Shown: in pieces, positions 22,542-31,850 of the stretch
How the letters are laid out: every line of letters begins with the position of its first letter
How positions within the stretch are numbered: the stretch's first letter is position 1
Assembly: GCA_021205565.1 (NCBI GenBank)
Contig: JAJPXG010000120.1
Coordinates: 1 to 38,466 of the forward strand
Reading direction: 5' to 3'
Source of the DNA: Lachnospiraceae bacterium
Lineage (GTDB): Bacteria > Bacillota > Clostridia > Lachnospirales > Lachnospiraceae
DNA length: 38,466 bases
Made by a program: the position numbers and the translations under genes
The notes under the pieces: model-generated
Told to the model about the DNA's origin: nothing
Seen by the model: only the letters and a program-made list of their open reading frames with translations
Databases searched by the model: none

Positions 22542-25500
22542 TCAGATACGGTTCGCGCGTTCTTTAAACCAGTCATGCTCCTTCGTATAAGCGACCGTCT
22601 CAATATGTCTGACAGGCTCGCCGGGCACAATCGGCGCGGTGCGGTCGATTTCCGGTTCCTTTGCTTCCCGTCCCAGGCTCTTTTCATAGGCCGCAAAAAC
22701 CTTGAAGAGACTGGCCCTGAACTCCCTGTAGATCGGTTCATGATAGACAAATTCCCGGCTGCAGTTGATCAGCTCACCGGCGTCATGCCGCGTCGCAAGA
22801 AGCGGCGACGGCTTCCCGTCCGCGTTCAGGTGGTCCTTATTATAGCTGAGCATATAAGGTACACCCACGCTCAGGACGCTGTGCTCATTACCCTCCTCAT
22901 CTACATAATCCACAGTGACCCTCTGCCTGTATGCCGGCATGTTCGGGTTGAGCGAAGTGGCGATATACGCACCCGGGAAATAGTTCTCCCAGATCTCAAT
23001 GTCGTATTTACGCATCGGCGGACAGCTTAAGGTCAGCTCGTTTTTGCGCGGATATTTCCAGAAATCGATGGCGTGCTTGCTGTCTAAACGGATATCTGTC
23101 ATGTAGACACGGACGTCGTTTGCCAGGGCAAAATCGTTCATCGTCGCCGCGGATCCCTGAGAATAGGCGCACCAGGGACCGGCCAGCTGCAGAACGAAGC
23201 TGCCCCTCTGCTTCAGAATCCAGTAAAAGACCTGGAAATTGACCTTGCAGAGATTGATTTTCTCATCCGGTTTAAAGGCGTCCTCCGTCTTGAAGGAGTG
23301 GCCGCGCTCATTTTTTGCAAATGCCTCCCGGAAATAATCCTCCATGGTATAGGGCGTGATTTCACAGCCTTCCTCACCAACATGAGAAAAGATTTTCTCC
23401 TCCAGCTCCTGGTCGGTATTGTCATCCGCTTTGCCAAGCTCCGCGGCCCAGACAATCGGGTATGTGTCCGCCTGCGTTCCGCAGCCGGAGTGATCCACGG
23501 TATTGTCCTTATTATAAATGAAGAGGAAGGGCTCTGTCAGGTTCGGCACGCTCACCGCGTCCTGATACAGATTCAGGTATGTGATATCGTCCTTCGTGTC
23601 AGCCTTTTTCGCTGCCCAGTCGTTTAAGTTTTTCAGGTGCCTTGTGACAATTTCCCCGTAAATGTAATTGTAAATTGCAAAGGGGTTGGATTCTTTTTTA
23701 TCCGGGCCGTCATAGGTCTCCTGCTCGGTTAAGTCGCGCTTGATGCTGGCATATTCCGTCCCATCGGAGGAGAAATCGTACAGATAGACCGTATCCACCC
23801 CGTGCTTTAAAGCCAGGGCATTGATACGCCCGATCACACTCTGCGTATTCTCGCTCCAGACGCCGCCGAATAAAACCATATGCGTCCCCTCGCTCATCAG
23901 AACATAGCAGAGGGTATCGATATCCACCGGCTGGAATACCACCTCTTTGGCGCTCGCGACACCATGAATAGGGTCGTTCCCCCTGCGCATCAGCGGATAA
24001 TTCCAGTAGACGAACTCCTTTGTCATATCGATGTCGATATCGGAGGAGAAGGTTGTAGCACCCGCCGGATTTTTCGTCAGATTGACTGCCTTTGGATCCT
24101 CCGGCTCCTGATACCAGTCATACTCTTTATAATAAGCGACCGTCTCCTCATGTCTTATAGTCTTTCCTGTCACAATCGGCGCGGTGCGGTCAATCGTGAT
24201 GTCCTCCGTCTTAAGCCCCAGATCCTCCATATAGGCGTAAAAGACTTTATACACGCTGGCCTTAAACTCCTGATAGGTGGGCGCATAATAAGCGAATTTC
24301 TCACTGGTGTTGATCAGCTCCATGGTCTCGTTGTGGAAGCTCGCGAGAATGGGATTTTTGTGGCCGCGGCCGCCCTCATGGTCCTTATTATAGGCATAGC
24401 AGTACGGAATCCCAACGCTTAACGCGGTCTCGGTCTCCCCGTTTTCATTGACGTATTCGAGAATCGGCTTCCGTCCGAAGCGCGGGTTCATAGAGCACAT
24501 GACTGTGGCACCCGGCAGGTATTTGCGCCAGATCTCCATATAATATTTCCGCATCGGCGGGCAGGACATGGTCAGTTCATTTTTGCGCGGATATTTCCAG
24601 AAATCGATGGCATGCTTGCTGTCAAGACGGCTGTCAGTGACATAGACGCAGGTATGATTTGCCACCGCATAGTCATTGACCGTGGCGACGGCAGCCTGCG
24701 AATTGGCGCACCAGGGGCCGGCCGGCAGAATGATAAAAGTGCCTTTCTGCTGAAGCAGCCAGCGGTAAACCTGAAAATTGATCGTGCGCAGATTGATCTG
24801 CTCTCCTTCTTTAAAGGCGTCCTCTGTCTTAAAGGCGTGACCGCGGCCGTTAATCGCATAAGCCTCGCGCAGATAATCACCAGGCGTGTAGGGTGTGATG
24901 GTGCAGCCGCTCTCTCCGATGTGACAGAAGATTTTTTCTTCCAGTTCCTGCTCCGTATTCTCATCGGCCGCCCCTAATTCCGCTGCCCAGACAATCGGAT
25001 ACGCAGCCGCCTGTCCGCCGCAGCCGGAATGATCCACGGTATTGTCTTTATTATAAAGAAAAAGAAAGGGCTCGGTCAGGATGGGAACCGTGACCGGGTC
25101 GCGGTACAGATTCAGATAGGTAATGTCATCGCCGCTGCCAGTCTTTTTCTCCACCCAGTCATTGAGATTGGTGAGATGCCGGGTGACGACCTCCCCGTAA
25201 AGATAATTATACACCGCAAAGGGATTAACTTCCTTTTTGTCCGGGCCGGTATAATATTCATGGGCCGTGATATCCTGTTTGATGCTGCCCTCTTTGGTGC
25301 CGTCCGCGGAAAAGTCAAAGAAATAGACCGTGTCCACGCCGTGTTTGCGCGCCAGGAAATTGATGCGTCCAATCACGCTCTGCGTGTTCTCACTCCAGAC
25401 GCCGCCGAACAGAACCATATAAGTGCCGGGCCGCATAAACAGGTAATTCAGCGTGTCAAAATTGACCGGCTCAAGCGCCACCTCGTCCGAACCGGTCACA

Positions 25501-25622
25501 CCATAGACCGGATCATTTTCACGGCGGATGGCCGGGAAATTCTGATACACAAATTCCCGGTTCATGTTGATGCGGATATCGGAAGAATAGCTTCCTTCTC
25601 CGCACGGTGAATAGTTGCTCAT
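22542..25622 (-). CDS. 1026-aa tandem-repeat protein with four predicted thioredoxin-like folds
   Basis: Two halves (about 11-505 and 523-1022) are clearly duplicated. Blocks such as VLFGGVWSENTQSVIGRIN and DSKHAIDFWKYPRKNEL occur in both, and each half ends with DRTAPIV then RH.ETVAY.KE.DW. Each half seems to contain two thioredoxin folds: beta strand, a W-motif at the CxxC position, a helix, then a cis-Pro strand. W-motifs are WSENT (76-80), WCANS (304-308), WSENT (589-593) and WCAYS (817-821). Cis-Pro sites are P185, P406, P698 and P922 (TEPFLF.YNKD; VG.PY...YNKDH). No site has two Cys. There is no signal peptide or membrane helix, so it is probably cytoplasmic. AAGGAGG precedes the ATG. 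It is monocistronic between a promoter and a terminator. I cannot assign a function; the family is not one I know. Confidence 0.85.
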   Translation of the reverse strand: MSNYSPCGEGSYSSDIRINMNREFVYQNFPAIRRENDPVYGVTGSDEVALEPVNFDTLNYLFMRPGTYMVLFGGVWSENTQSVIGRINFLARKHGVDTVYFFDFSADGTKEGSIKQDITAHEYYTGPDKKEVNPFAVYNYLYGEVVTRHLTNLNDWVEKKTGSGDDITYLNLYRDPVTVPILTEPFLFLYNKDNTVDHSGCGGQAAAYPIVWAAELGAADENTEQELEEKIFCHIGESGCTITPYTPGDYLREAYAINGRGHAFKTEDAFKEGEQINLRTINFQVYRWLLQQKGTFIILPAGPWCANSQAAVATVNDYAVANHTCVYVTDSRLDSKHAIDFWKYPRKNELTMSCPPMRKYYMEIWRKYLPGATVMCSMNPRFGRKPILEYVNENGETETALSVGIPYCYAYNKDHEGGRGHKNPILASFHNETMELINTSEKFAYYAPTYQEFKASVYKVFYAYMEDLGLKTEDITIDRTAPIVTGKTIRHEETVAYYKEYDWYQEPEDPKAVNLTKNPAGATTFSSDIDIDMTKEFVYWNYPLMRRGNDPIHGVASAKEVVFQPVDIDTLCYVLMSEGTHMVLFGGVWSENTQSVIGRINALALKHGVDTVYLYDFSSDGTEYASIKRDLTEQETYDGPDKKESNPFAIYNYIYGEIVTRHLKNLNDWAAKKADTKDDITYLNLYQDAVSVPNLTEPFLFIYNKDNTVDHSGCGTQADTYPIVWAAELGKADDNTDQELEEKIFSHVGEEGCEITPYTMEDYFREAFAKNERGHSFKTEDAFKPDEKINLCKVNFQVFYWILKQRGSFVLQLAGPWCAYSQGSAATMNDFALANDVRVYMTDIRLDSKHAIDFWKYPRKNELTLSCPPMRKYDIEIWENYFPGAYIATSLNPNMPAYRQRVTVDYVDEEGNEHSVLSVGVPYMLSYNKDHLNADGKPSPLLATRHDAGELINCSREFVYHEPIYREFRASLFKVFAAYEKSLGREAKEPEIDRTAPIVPGEPVRHIETVAYTKEHDWFKERANRI

Positions 25623-25749
25623 GTTGTTTCCTCCTTGTAAATGAGACTGTGTTTTCGTTGCAATTCACGCCCTCCTCTGAGACACCCTTTTGGTGCGCCC
25701 ACGGGCACAAATTGCCGCGTGTTCCAGACCCACCTTTCCCCTGTCTGTT

Positions 25750-25779
25750 ATTCTACTACCTGTAGTGTGAAAAATACAA
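25750..25779 (-). promoter_or_regulatory. Promoter of the 1026-aa repeat gene
   Basis: -35 TTGTAT and -10 TAGAAT are 18 bp apart on the minus strand, giving a leader of about 120 nt. Confidence 0.45.
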
Positions 25780-25895
25780 GTTCTTTCTGACGTTTGAAAC
25801 ACTGAAAATGTTCAAACGGCCAGAGGCCCGATCTTCAGCATACAAATCTGCTTATATGACTTACAGGCATCGGAAAATATCTGCAAAGACACAAT

Positions 25896-25934
25896 AAAAA
25901 ACGGAGGCAGACTCTCATTGGAATCTGACCCCGG
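25896..25934 (-). terminator. Terminator of the ABC exporter genes
   Basis: On the minus strand, the stem CGGGGTCAGA / TCTGCCTCCG with one mismatch is followed by TTTTTT. It lies 78 bp after the ABC stop. Confidence 0.7.
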
Positions 25935-26011
25935 TTTTATATTTCATAAAGAATGACTGAAAAGCCTGATGCTGCCTCTTTTTCATCCCCTGTATGGTAA
26001 TATCGGCTGCA

Positions 26012-27793
26012 TCATCCTGCCTCGTTTAAATCATGGTGAATCTGCAGCTCATACAGCTTCTTGTATATGCCGTTCTGTGCCAGCAGCTCCTGGTGCGTGC
26101 CGCGCTCGCGGATTTTGCCCTTGTGCATGACCATGATGCAGTCCGCGTGCTGAATGGTCGAAAGTCGGTGCGCTACCATGATGGTGGTGCGGCCCTGCAT
26201 CAGCTTTTCTAACGCCTCCTGAATCAGGATCTCGGTTTCCGTATCGATGTTGGCCGTGGCCTCGTCCATTACCAGGATGCTGGGATTGTGCGCCAGAGTT
26301 CTGGCAAAGCTTAAAAGCTGTCTCTCGCCCGCCGAGAAGGTCGCGCCGCGCTCCATCACAGGCTCGCTGTAACCGCCGGGCAGCTTCTCAATAAAGTGAG
26401 AGGCATTGACATACTCCGCGGCTTCTTCGACCTGCTCGCGGGTGATATTTTCATCGTGCAGACGAATATTGTACTCGACGTCTCCCTCAAATACAAAGAC
26501 GTCCTGCTGCATCTGGCCGATGGCGCTGCGCAGCTGCTTTTTGGAAAGGCGGCGGATGTCCACGCCGTCGATGGTGATCGTCCCCTTCTGGATATCATAA
26601 TATCTGCCGATCAGATTTAAGATCGAAGTCTTGCCCACGCCGGTCGCGCCCACAAAGGCCACCTTCTCGCCCGGCTCGATGACAAAGGAAACATCCCGCA
26701 GCACATAATTCTCGCCGTCATAAGCGAACCACACATGGTCAAACTCAATGCGTCCCTTGATCTCCGGCAGGATAATGGAATCCGGATCTTCCTTCACCAG
26801 AGGCTCCTCCTCCATCACCGCGAAAATCTTCTCCGCGGAGGCTAAGGAAGACTGCAGCGTGGAGAACTGCTCCGCCAGCGTCTCGATCGGCTCAAAGAAG
26901 GACTGAATATACTGTGCAAAGATATAAAGAGTACCCGACGTGATTACCGCGCCCAATACCTCCGTGCTGCCGACATAAAGCACAATCATCAGGGAAAGGA
27001 TTCTCATAATATAGGTGAGGGGCCGGAAAATGGCAAAGACCATCATTTCCTTATAATAAGCCTTATAGAGCTTGCGGTTTTTGTCGTCAAACTCCTCAAA
27101 CTTGCGCTTTTCCCTGCCGAAAATCTGGATCACACGCATACCGGAAATGTGCTCCGACAAAAAGGTATTGATATCTGTAAGCCTCGTCCTGGTCAGACGG
27201 TAGGCCTCTCTGGCCAGCTTTCTGAAGATCACCGTCAATACGACCACAAACGGGAGCAGAACGAAGGACAGAAGCGCCAGCCTCACATCCAGCACCAGCA
27301 TAACGATTGCGTAGCCTAAGATTTTCACAATATTGCGGAACAGATTGATTAAAATACCGGAGAACAGCTCGTTCATCGCCTCCACATCATTGGTAAGACG
27401 GGTGACAACCTTTCCCACAGGTGTTAAATCAAAATACCGCAGACTTAAGGACTGCACATGCTCGTACAGGTCCTGTCTCATTTTCAGGATAATTTTCTGG
27501 CCGGTTTTCTGCAAAATCCAGGTCTGCGACACATTGGCCGCTACCCCTAACGCCAGCACGATGCCGTAAATCACAGCGTTGTGCACCAGATTGCTGTAAT
27601 CGCCGTTTTCCTCAAAGAGGTCGATCGTATCTCCGATCAGGATCGGGCGGTACAGATCAAAAGCGGTCAGCGCCAGCACCATCACCAGGCAGAAGCCCAT
27701 ACTGCCCAGATGCGGCTTCATGTATGCAAACAGCTTCAGCCATACATTTCCTTTGTATACATTTTCAACCTTATCATCTACCAGACTGCTCAT
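26012..27793 (-). CDS. ABC exporter half-transporter, catalytic-site subunit
   Basis: 593 residues. An N-terminal six-helix membrane domain (about 20-320) precedes an ATPase domain (about 345-585). Walker A is GATGVGKTS, the Q-loop GQMQQDVFVFEGD, the Walker B ILVMDEATANID with the catalytic Glu, and the H-loop MVAHRLST. The signature is FSAGERQ, which departs from LSGGQ. With the partner gene 8 bp upstream it should form a heterodimeric exporter of the BmrCD/LmrCD type. Degenerate signature here and degenerate Walker B in the partner together describe one poor and one good ATP site. The substrate (drug, lipid or peptide) is unknown. Confidence 0.93.
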   Translation of the reverse strand: MSSLVDDKVENVYKGNVWLKLFAYMKPHLGSMGFCLVMVLALTAFDLYRPILIGDTIDLFEENGDYSNLVHNAVIYGIVLALGVAANVSQTWILQKTGQKIILKMRQDLYEHVQSLSLRYFDLTPVGKVVTRLTNDVEAMNELFSGILINLFRNIVKILGYAIVMLVLDVRLALLSFVLLPFVVVLTVIFRKLAREAYRLTRTRLTDINTFLSEHISGMRVIQIFGREKRKFEEFDDKNRKLYKAYYKEMMVFAIFRPLTYIMRILSLMIVLYVGSTEVLGAVITSGTLYIFAQYIQSFFEPIETLAEQFSTLQSSLASAEKIFAVMEEEPLVKEDPDSIILPEIKGRIEFDHVWFAYDGENYVLRDVSFVIEPGEKVAFVGATGVGKTSILNLIGRYYDIQKGTITIDGVDIRRLSKKQLRSAIGQMQQDVFVFEGDVEYNIRLHDENITREQVEEAAEYVNASHFIEKLPGGYSEPVMERGATFSAGERQLLSFARTLAHNPSILVMDEATANIDTETEILIQEALEKLMQGRTTIMVAHRLSTIQHADCIMVMHKGKIRERGTHQELLAQNGIYKKLYELQIHHDLNEAG

Positions 27794-27801
27794 ATGCCCT
27801 C

Positions 27802-29580
27802 CTACATCTGAGACAGCTGCTCTTCCAGCTGCTGTTTCTCATAAATATGTGCATAAAAACCGTTTTGTGCAATCAGTTCCTCATGCGTGCCGTACTCCGT
27901 CAGCTCGCCTTCCGAAAGCACCGCTACATGGTCAGCCTTCTGCAGCGTGGAAATACGATGCGCAATGATAATCGTTGTCTTACCCTTCCTTAACGCAAGG
28001 AGATTTTCCAGTATCTGCTCCTCCGTATCCGTATCCACTGCCGACAGCGAGTCATCCATAATTAGAATCGCCGCGTCCATCAGAAGCGCTCTGGCAATGG
28101 AGCTTCTCTGCTTCTGACCGCCGGAAAGCGTCACGCCCCTCTCGCCCACCAGCGTCTCATAACGGTCCGGGAATTCCATAATATTATCATCAATGCAGGC
28201 GTCCATCGCCGCCTTGCGGATCCTCTGCCGAATCTCAGGATGATCCGAAATCCGCTCCTCTAGCCCGAATGCAATATTTTCCTCCAACGTATCGGAGAAG
28301 AGGAAATTATCCTGCGGCACATATGCCACATCCCGGTGCAGCACAGCCAGCGGATAATCCGTGATAGGTCTGCCGTCTACCAGGATTTCGCCCTTTTCAC
28401 AGTCGTAGACACGCAAAAGAAGGTCGGCCAGACTGGATTTGCCGCTTCCGGTTCGTCCCAGGATGCCCAGCATTTCTCCGGCCTCCACTTTCAGGCTGAC
28501 ATCCTTTAAGACCGGGTCCGTGCCGGCCGGATAAGTAAAGGTCAGATCCTTTAACTCAATTTCGCCCTGAATCTGCAGGTCTTTCCCGGCAAGCTCCTCC
28601 GGAACCATGTCCACAATGTCCGGCTGCTCGGCAAAAATCATACCGATTCTCTTCAATGCAGCCGAAGCCTGGGTAAAGGTATTGATGCAGTCGCCACAGG
28701 CAATCATGGGCCACACCAGCATATTAATATAAGAATTGAAGGTCACGAACTGTCCGATGGAAATCGTACCGTTTAACACCATGCGGCCGCCGACCAGGAG
28801 CGTCAGCAGGATACTGATGCCGGTGATGGCGTCCAGTGCGGGGCCGAAAACGGCACGCAGCTTGACCACCGCCAGATTCTTTTCCATGTTCCTCTCGTTG
28901 GCCTCCTCGAAGGATTCAAAATCCTTCTCCTCCTGTACAAATGCCTTGATCACGCGGATGCCGGAAAGACTCTCCTGCACCTTATCAGAGAGGTAAGAGA
29001 AGGCATTCTGACGCTCTATCTGGCATTTTTTCATGGCCTTACCGAAAAAATAACAGCCAACCGCCACCGTGATCAGCGGAACTGCGGCTACCACTGTCAG
29101 ATGCAGATCTACATACAGCACCATTCTGACCAGCACCATGATCGTCATGCCGACCGCGTCGAAAGCCGTGACTACGCTCATGCCGACCGCCTGACGCACT
29201 GCCTGTAAGTCATTGGTAAAATGTGCCATCAGATCGCCCGTCTTATGGGAGTTAAAATATTTGGCCGAAAGCGTTTCCAGGTGGCCGAACATATCATTTC
29301 TCAGCTCGTACTCCACGTTGCGGGACGCACCCTGGATACAATATCTCCAGCCAAAACGCCCCACCGCCATAATCAGGCCCGCGGCAAAGAGCTTTAAAAC
29401 CAGCGTCCTGACGCCCTGCATGTTAAGCGTCTGCGCAGCCAGACCGTCTATAATTTCTCCGATATACTGCGGGACATACAGACTCGCCATGTCCACAAAC
29501 AGCAGCAGAACAATGCCAAACAGGTAACTCCATTTGTGTCTCAGTAAATAAGGAATCAGCGAAAACTTTTTCTGTTCCAT
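27802..29580 (-). CDS. ABC exporter half-transporter, degenerate-site subunit
   Basis: 592 residues from ATG 29580, which follows GGAGGAG by about 10 bp; the open frame extends to 29652 but has no site. Six membrane helices are followed by an ATPase domain with Walker A GRTGSGKSS and a canonical signature LSGGQKQRSSIARAL. Walker B is ILIMDDSLSAVD, where Asp replaces the catalytic Glu, and the H-loop is IIAHRIST. The Glu-to-Asp change is typical of the BmrC/TM287-like partner. It is co-transcribed with the next gene (stop-to-start gap 8 bp). It exports an unknown molecule using ATP. Confidence 0.93.
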   Translation of the reverse strand: MEQKKFSLIPYLLRHKWSYLFGIVLLLFVDMASLYVPQYIGEIIDGLAAQTLNMQGVRTLVLKLFAAGLIMAVGRFGWRYCIQGASRNVEYELRNDMFGHLETLSAKYFNSHKTGDLMAHFTNDLQAVRQAVGMSVVTAFDAVGMTIMVLVRMVLYVDLHLTVVAAVPLITVAVGCYFFGKAMKKCQIERQNAFSYLSDKVQESLSGIRVIKAFVQEEKDFESFEEANERNMEKNLAVVKLRAVFGPALDAITGISILLTLLVGGRMVLNGTISIGQFVTFNSYINMLVWPMIACGDCINTFTQASAALKRIGMIFAEQPDIVDMVPEELAGKDLQIQGEIELKDLTFTYPAGTDPVLKDVSLKVEAGEMLGILGRTGSGKSSLADLLLRVYDCEKGEILVDGRPITDYPLAVLHRDVAYVPQDNFLFSDTLEENIAFGLEERISDHPEIRQRIRKAAMDACIDDNIMEFPDRYETLVGERGVTLSGGQKQRSSIARALLMDAAILIMDDSLSAVDTDTEEQILENLLALRKGKTTIIIAHRISTLQKADHVAVLSEGELTEYGTHEELIAQNGFYAHIYEKQQLEEQLSQM

Positions 29581-29687
29581 GGTATGGTATTCTCCTCCTC
29601 GCATTTCCAAATCCGTCATTTTCCTGTGAAAATCGCAGCGCGGTTTCTTCACAGTTCCTTCACATATAAACCTACAATTTTAAGATT

Positions 29688-31727
29688 TTAGCACAGAGTG
29701 CCGCTATCGTCTACATTTTTATGACAATTTTTTATCAAAAAGTGGCTCATTCCCCTTCCTTCTGACAATGGCACCGGCCAGCGTATCCCGTAGATCTTCT
29801 CCGCCGTGCCCTCGTGGTTTTGATGGTCGTACGCCGCAACTGTGATGTCAGGAGGCGATGTTTCATTTGATCCGGCGACCTCGATCACGGCCCTTGCACC
29901 GTTCTGTTCCAGATAAATCCGGTTTCCGACTATGACCGGGGGAATCTGTGTAACGAGGTTCTCCGCCACAGTCCATTTCAAAGCCTCTTCTTTGACAGTC
30001 ATCTGATCTGCGGCACTTGACTCATTTCCGGGACCTGCTCCGGACGCTTTTGCGGTCCCGGCTTCCTGAAAATCAAATCGATCCGTAACATGCAATTCCC
30101 CGGTTTCCAGATCAAAGCGCAGTTTTCTCCAAATTGCCTTCCCGTCGAGCGGCGTACCATCCTTTGAAAGACTATAGGCGCTGCCGAGCTCCATGCGGAT
30201 GACCGCAATATTTTCCTCCACGTCTGCCGGATTTTGTGTCAGCGTTGGCTCTTTCTTCGACACTTCCGCCCGCTCATACCCAAGCGTACCTGCCCCGGTT
30301 CCGCTCTCCATCTGCGCCGAAAATGCGGTACAGCGGTATGTCTCCCCTGCGCTCTGTCCCTGTCCGTTTACGATCGGGACGCTGTGACCGAAGGAATGAT
30401 TGCAGATCAGACGGTAGCGGTTTTGTGAAAAATATTCCCTCGTATATTCCCCGGCGCCCAAATCCGTCAGAAACAGCGCGCCATTTGCTTCATAAATAAA
30501 ATGGCCGATGTCGTTGTGATTGTGAGATTCCCCGTTATGGCCGCCCTTGCAGGCAAAGCCCGTTCCGTCCTTCGCGTAGCCAATACACCACTGCGCGGCA
30601 GGCAGGATGTGGAAGCGATAGGAAGGCGCAGGCAGCGGCGCTTTTTCGGACCCCCTTTTTCTTCTCAGATATTCCTTCGTTGCAAACCAGTCCAGCTTCA
30701 GACCCGCAAAGCGGTAGCAGGTATCCGAGTGCAGGTGCGCCGCCCGCTCCATGGGCGGGAAAAATTCTTCCTCCTGCCCGGACTTTACTTTCCTTTCTCC
30801 CTGCATGGGCTGACATTCCGTTTCTTCATACATCAGTGCCAGCAAAGCCTGCAGTCCAACCCGGAAGGTATCGTTTTTACTGCCGTCCGAAAAGCTTAAG
30901 CTCACACCATCCTTAAAAAAGCATTTCGCCGGGAAGGCCGCGATATCCGGCCGGTCAAAGAGATTTTTTCCGGTCAGTTCCTTCAGTTCCCAGGCAAAAT
31001 TGGAGAAATACATCATTCCATATGTATCATACTGCAGCCCTTCCATACAGGCGCCGTCCTCCGTAAAGCCTGAAAAATAATACGGCCAGACCGCGCAGAC
31101 CCTGTCAAGACAGTCAGGAAGCGGCTTGGGCAGCCGCCTCTTTGCATGAGCCAGATGAATGCAGGCGCTGCCGATGCTGCCCGCACATACCGCTGCCCAG
31201 TTATTTTTGCCTGTCTCCCATCCGGCATAGGGCGGCTTGGACTGAAAATAAGGAGTCAGCACCCTGCGGTTAACTTCCTCCTCCATCGCATTTTTTATAT
31301 CTTCCGGTAAAAATAAGCGCAGCCTGTCCAAAAGCTCCGATAAGGTCTGCACTGTCTCCGACGCGAACAGATCCACAGTTTCACGCCAGGCCGGATTCCG
31401 GCGTCGGTTCACATGTGCCGGCAGAGCCCAGGTCTCCTCTGAGCAGATTTTTTCCAGCACACTGCTAAGCTTACGCAGGATGGTGGAATCCGCTTTTCCT
31501 GTCTCCTCCGCCTCTAAAACCGCCTCCATACCCAGAACCGCCAGGAACTTTCTCCTGCCAAAATAAGCGGCCTCGTAAATCAGACGGTTTCCGGTCTTTT
31601 CAAACAGATCAAAATCCTCCGGTTTTAAAACCGGCAGCTCCTCCCCAAGAAGCCCGAAGGCGCTTTCCCTGATTTCTTCCCTGTACTCTGCAAGAAAACC
31701 CTGCAGCGCCTGCACTAATTCGTCCAT
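29688..31727 (-). CDS. Heparinase II/III-like protein (polysaccharide lyase fold)
   Basis: 679 residues. A helical toroid (about 1-330) is followed by a beta-sandwich domain carrying the family signature GGHNGESHNHNDIGHFIYEANG (about 410-431). The His/Asn-rich block supplies the metal or catalytic site. It has no signal peptide, so it acts in the cytoplasm, probably on imported uronic-acid oligosaccharides. Substrate is unknown; PL12/PL15/PL21-like members cover heparin, alginate and others. A Ser/Gly/Ala-rich linker (AGTAKASGAGPGNESSA) lies at about 570. AAAGGAATG precedes the ATG. It is 124 bp after the GH13 gene and 107 bp before the ABC pair, all on one strand. Confidence 0.8.
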   Translation of the reverse strand: MDELVQALQGFLAEYREEIRESAFGLLGEELPVLKPEDFDLFEKTGNRLIYEAAYFGRRKFLAVLGMEAVLEAEETGKADSTILRKLSSVLEKICSEETWALPAHVNRRRNPAWRETVDLFASETVQTLSELLDRLRLFLPEDIKNAMEEEVNRRVLTPYFQSKPPYAGWETGKNNWAAVCAGSIGSACIHLAHAKRRLPKPLPDCLDRVCAVWPYYFSGFTEDGACMEGLQYDTYGMMYFSNFAWELKELTGKNLFDRPDIAAFPAKCFFKDGVSLSFSDGSKNDTFRVGLQALLALMYEETECQPMQGERKVKSGQEEEFFPPMERAAHLHSDTCYRFAGLKLDWFATKEYLRRKRGSEKAPLPAPSYRFHILPAAQWCIGYAKDGTGFACKGGHNGESHNHNDIGHFIYEANGALFLTDLGAGEYTREYFSQNRYRLICNHSFGHSVPIVNGQGQSAGETYRCTAFSAQMESGTGAGTLGYERAEVSKKEPTLTQNPADVEENIAVIRMELGSAYSLSKDGTPLDGKAIWRKLRFDLETGELHVTDRFDFQEAGTAKASGAGPGNESSAADQMTVKEEALKWTVAENLVTQIPPVIVGNRIYLEQNGARAVIEVAGSNETSPPDITVAAYDHQNHEGTAEKIYGIRWPVPLSEGRGMSHFLIKNCHKNVDDSGTLC

Positions 31728-31805
31728 CGCTCATTCCTTTTGCAGTGTCCGCAAATGTAATATGGCAATCTGCCTTTCCTCGTCCCGCAAAACATTCCGC
31801 TCAGA

Positions 31806-31829
31806 ATTTCCGGCATTGTCCCCGGAAAT
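31806..31829 (-). other. Stem-loop between the GH13 and heparinase-like genes
   Basis: A perfect 8-bp stem ATTTCCGG / CCGGAAAT with an 8-nt loop lies in the 123-bp gap. No U-run follows on the minus strand, so it is more likely an mRNA stabiliser or processing site than a terminator. Confidence 0.35.
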
Positions 31830-31850
31830 CTCCATTTCTTTTTGTACTGC

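Larger units (their letters stand above)
25623..26011. other. Intergenic region with promoter and terminator
   Basis: It holds the leader and promoter of the 1026-aa gene and the terminator of the ABC genes, listed separately. A GC-rich fold is possible near 25690-25712 (GTGCCC/GGGCGCAC). No gene longer than about 25 codons looks credible. Confidence 0.5.

Noticed and set aside
25938-26005. Short Lys/Gln-rich minus frame of about 23 codons after the ABC genes
   Set aside because: Too short, and its end runs into the terminator hairpin; no independent support.
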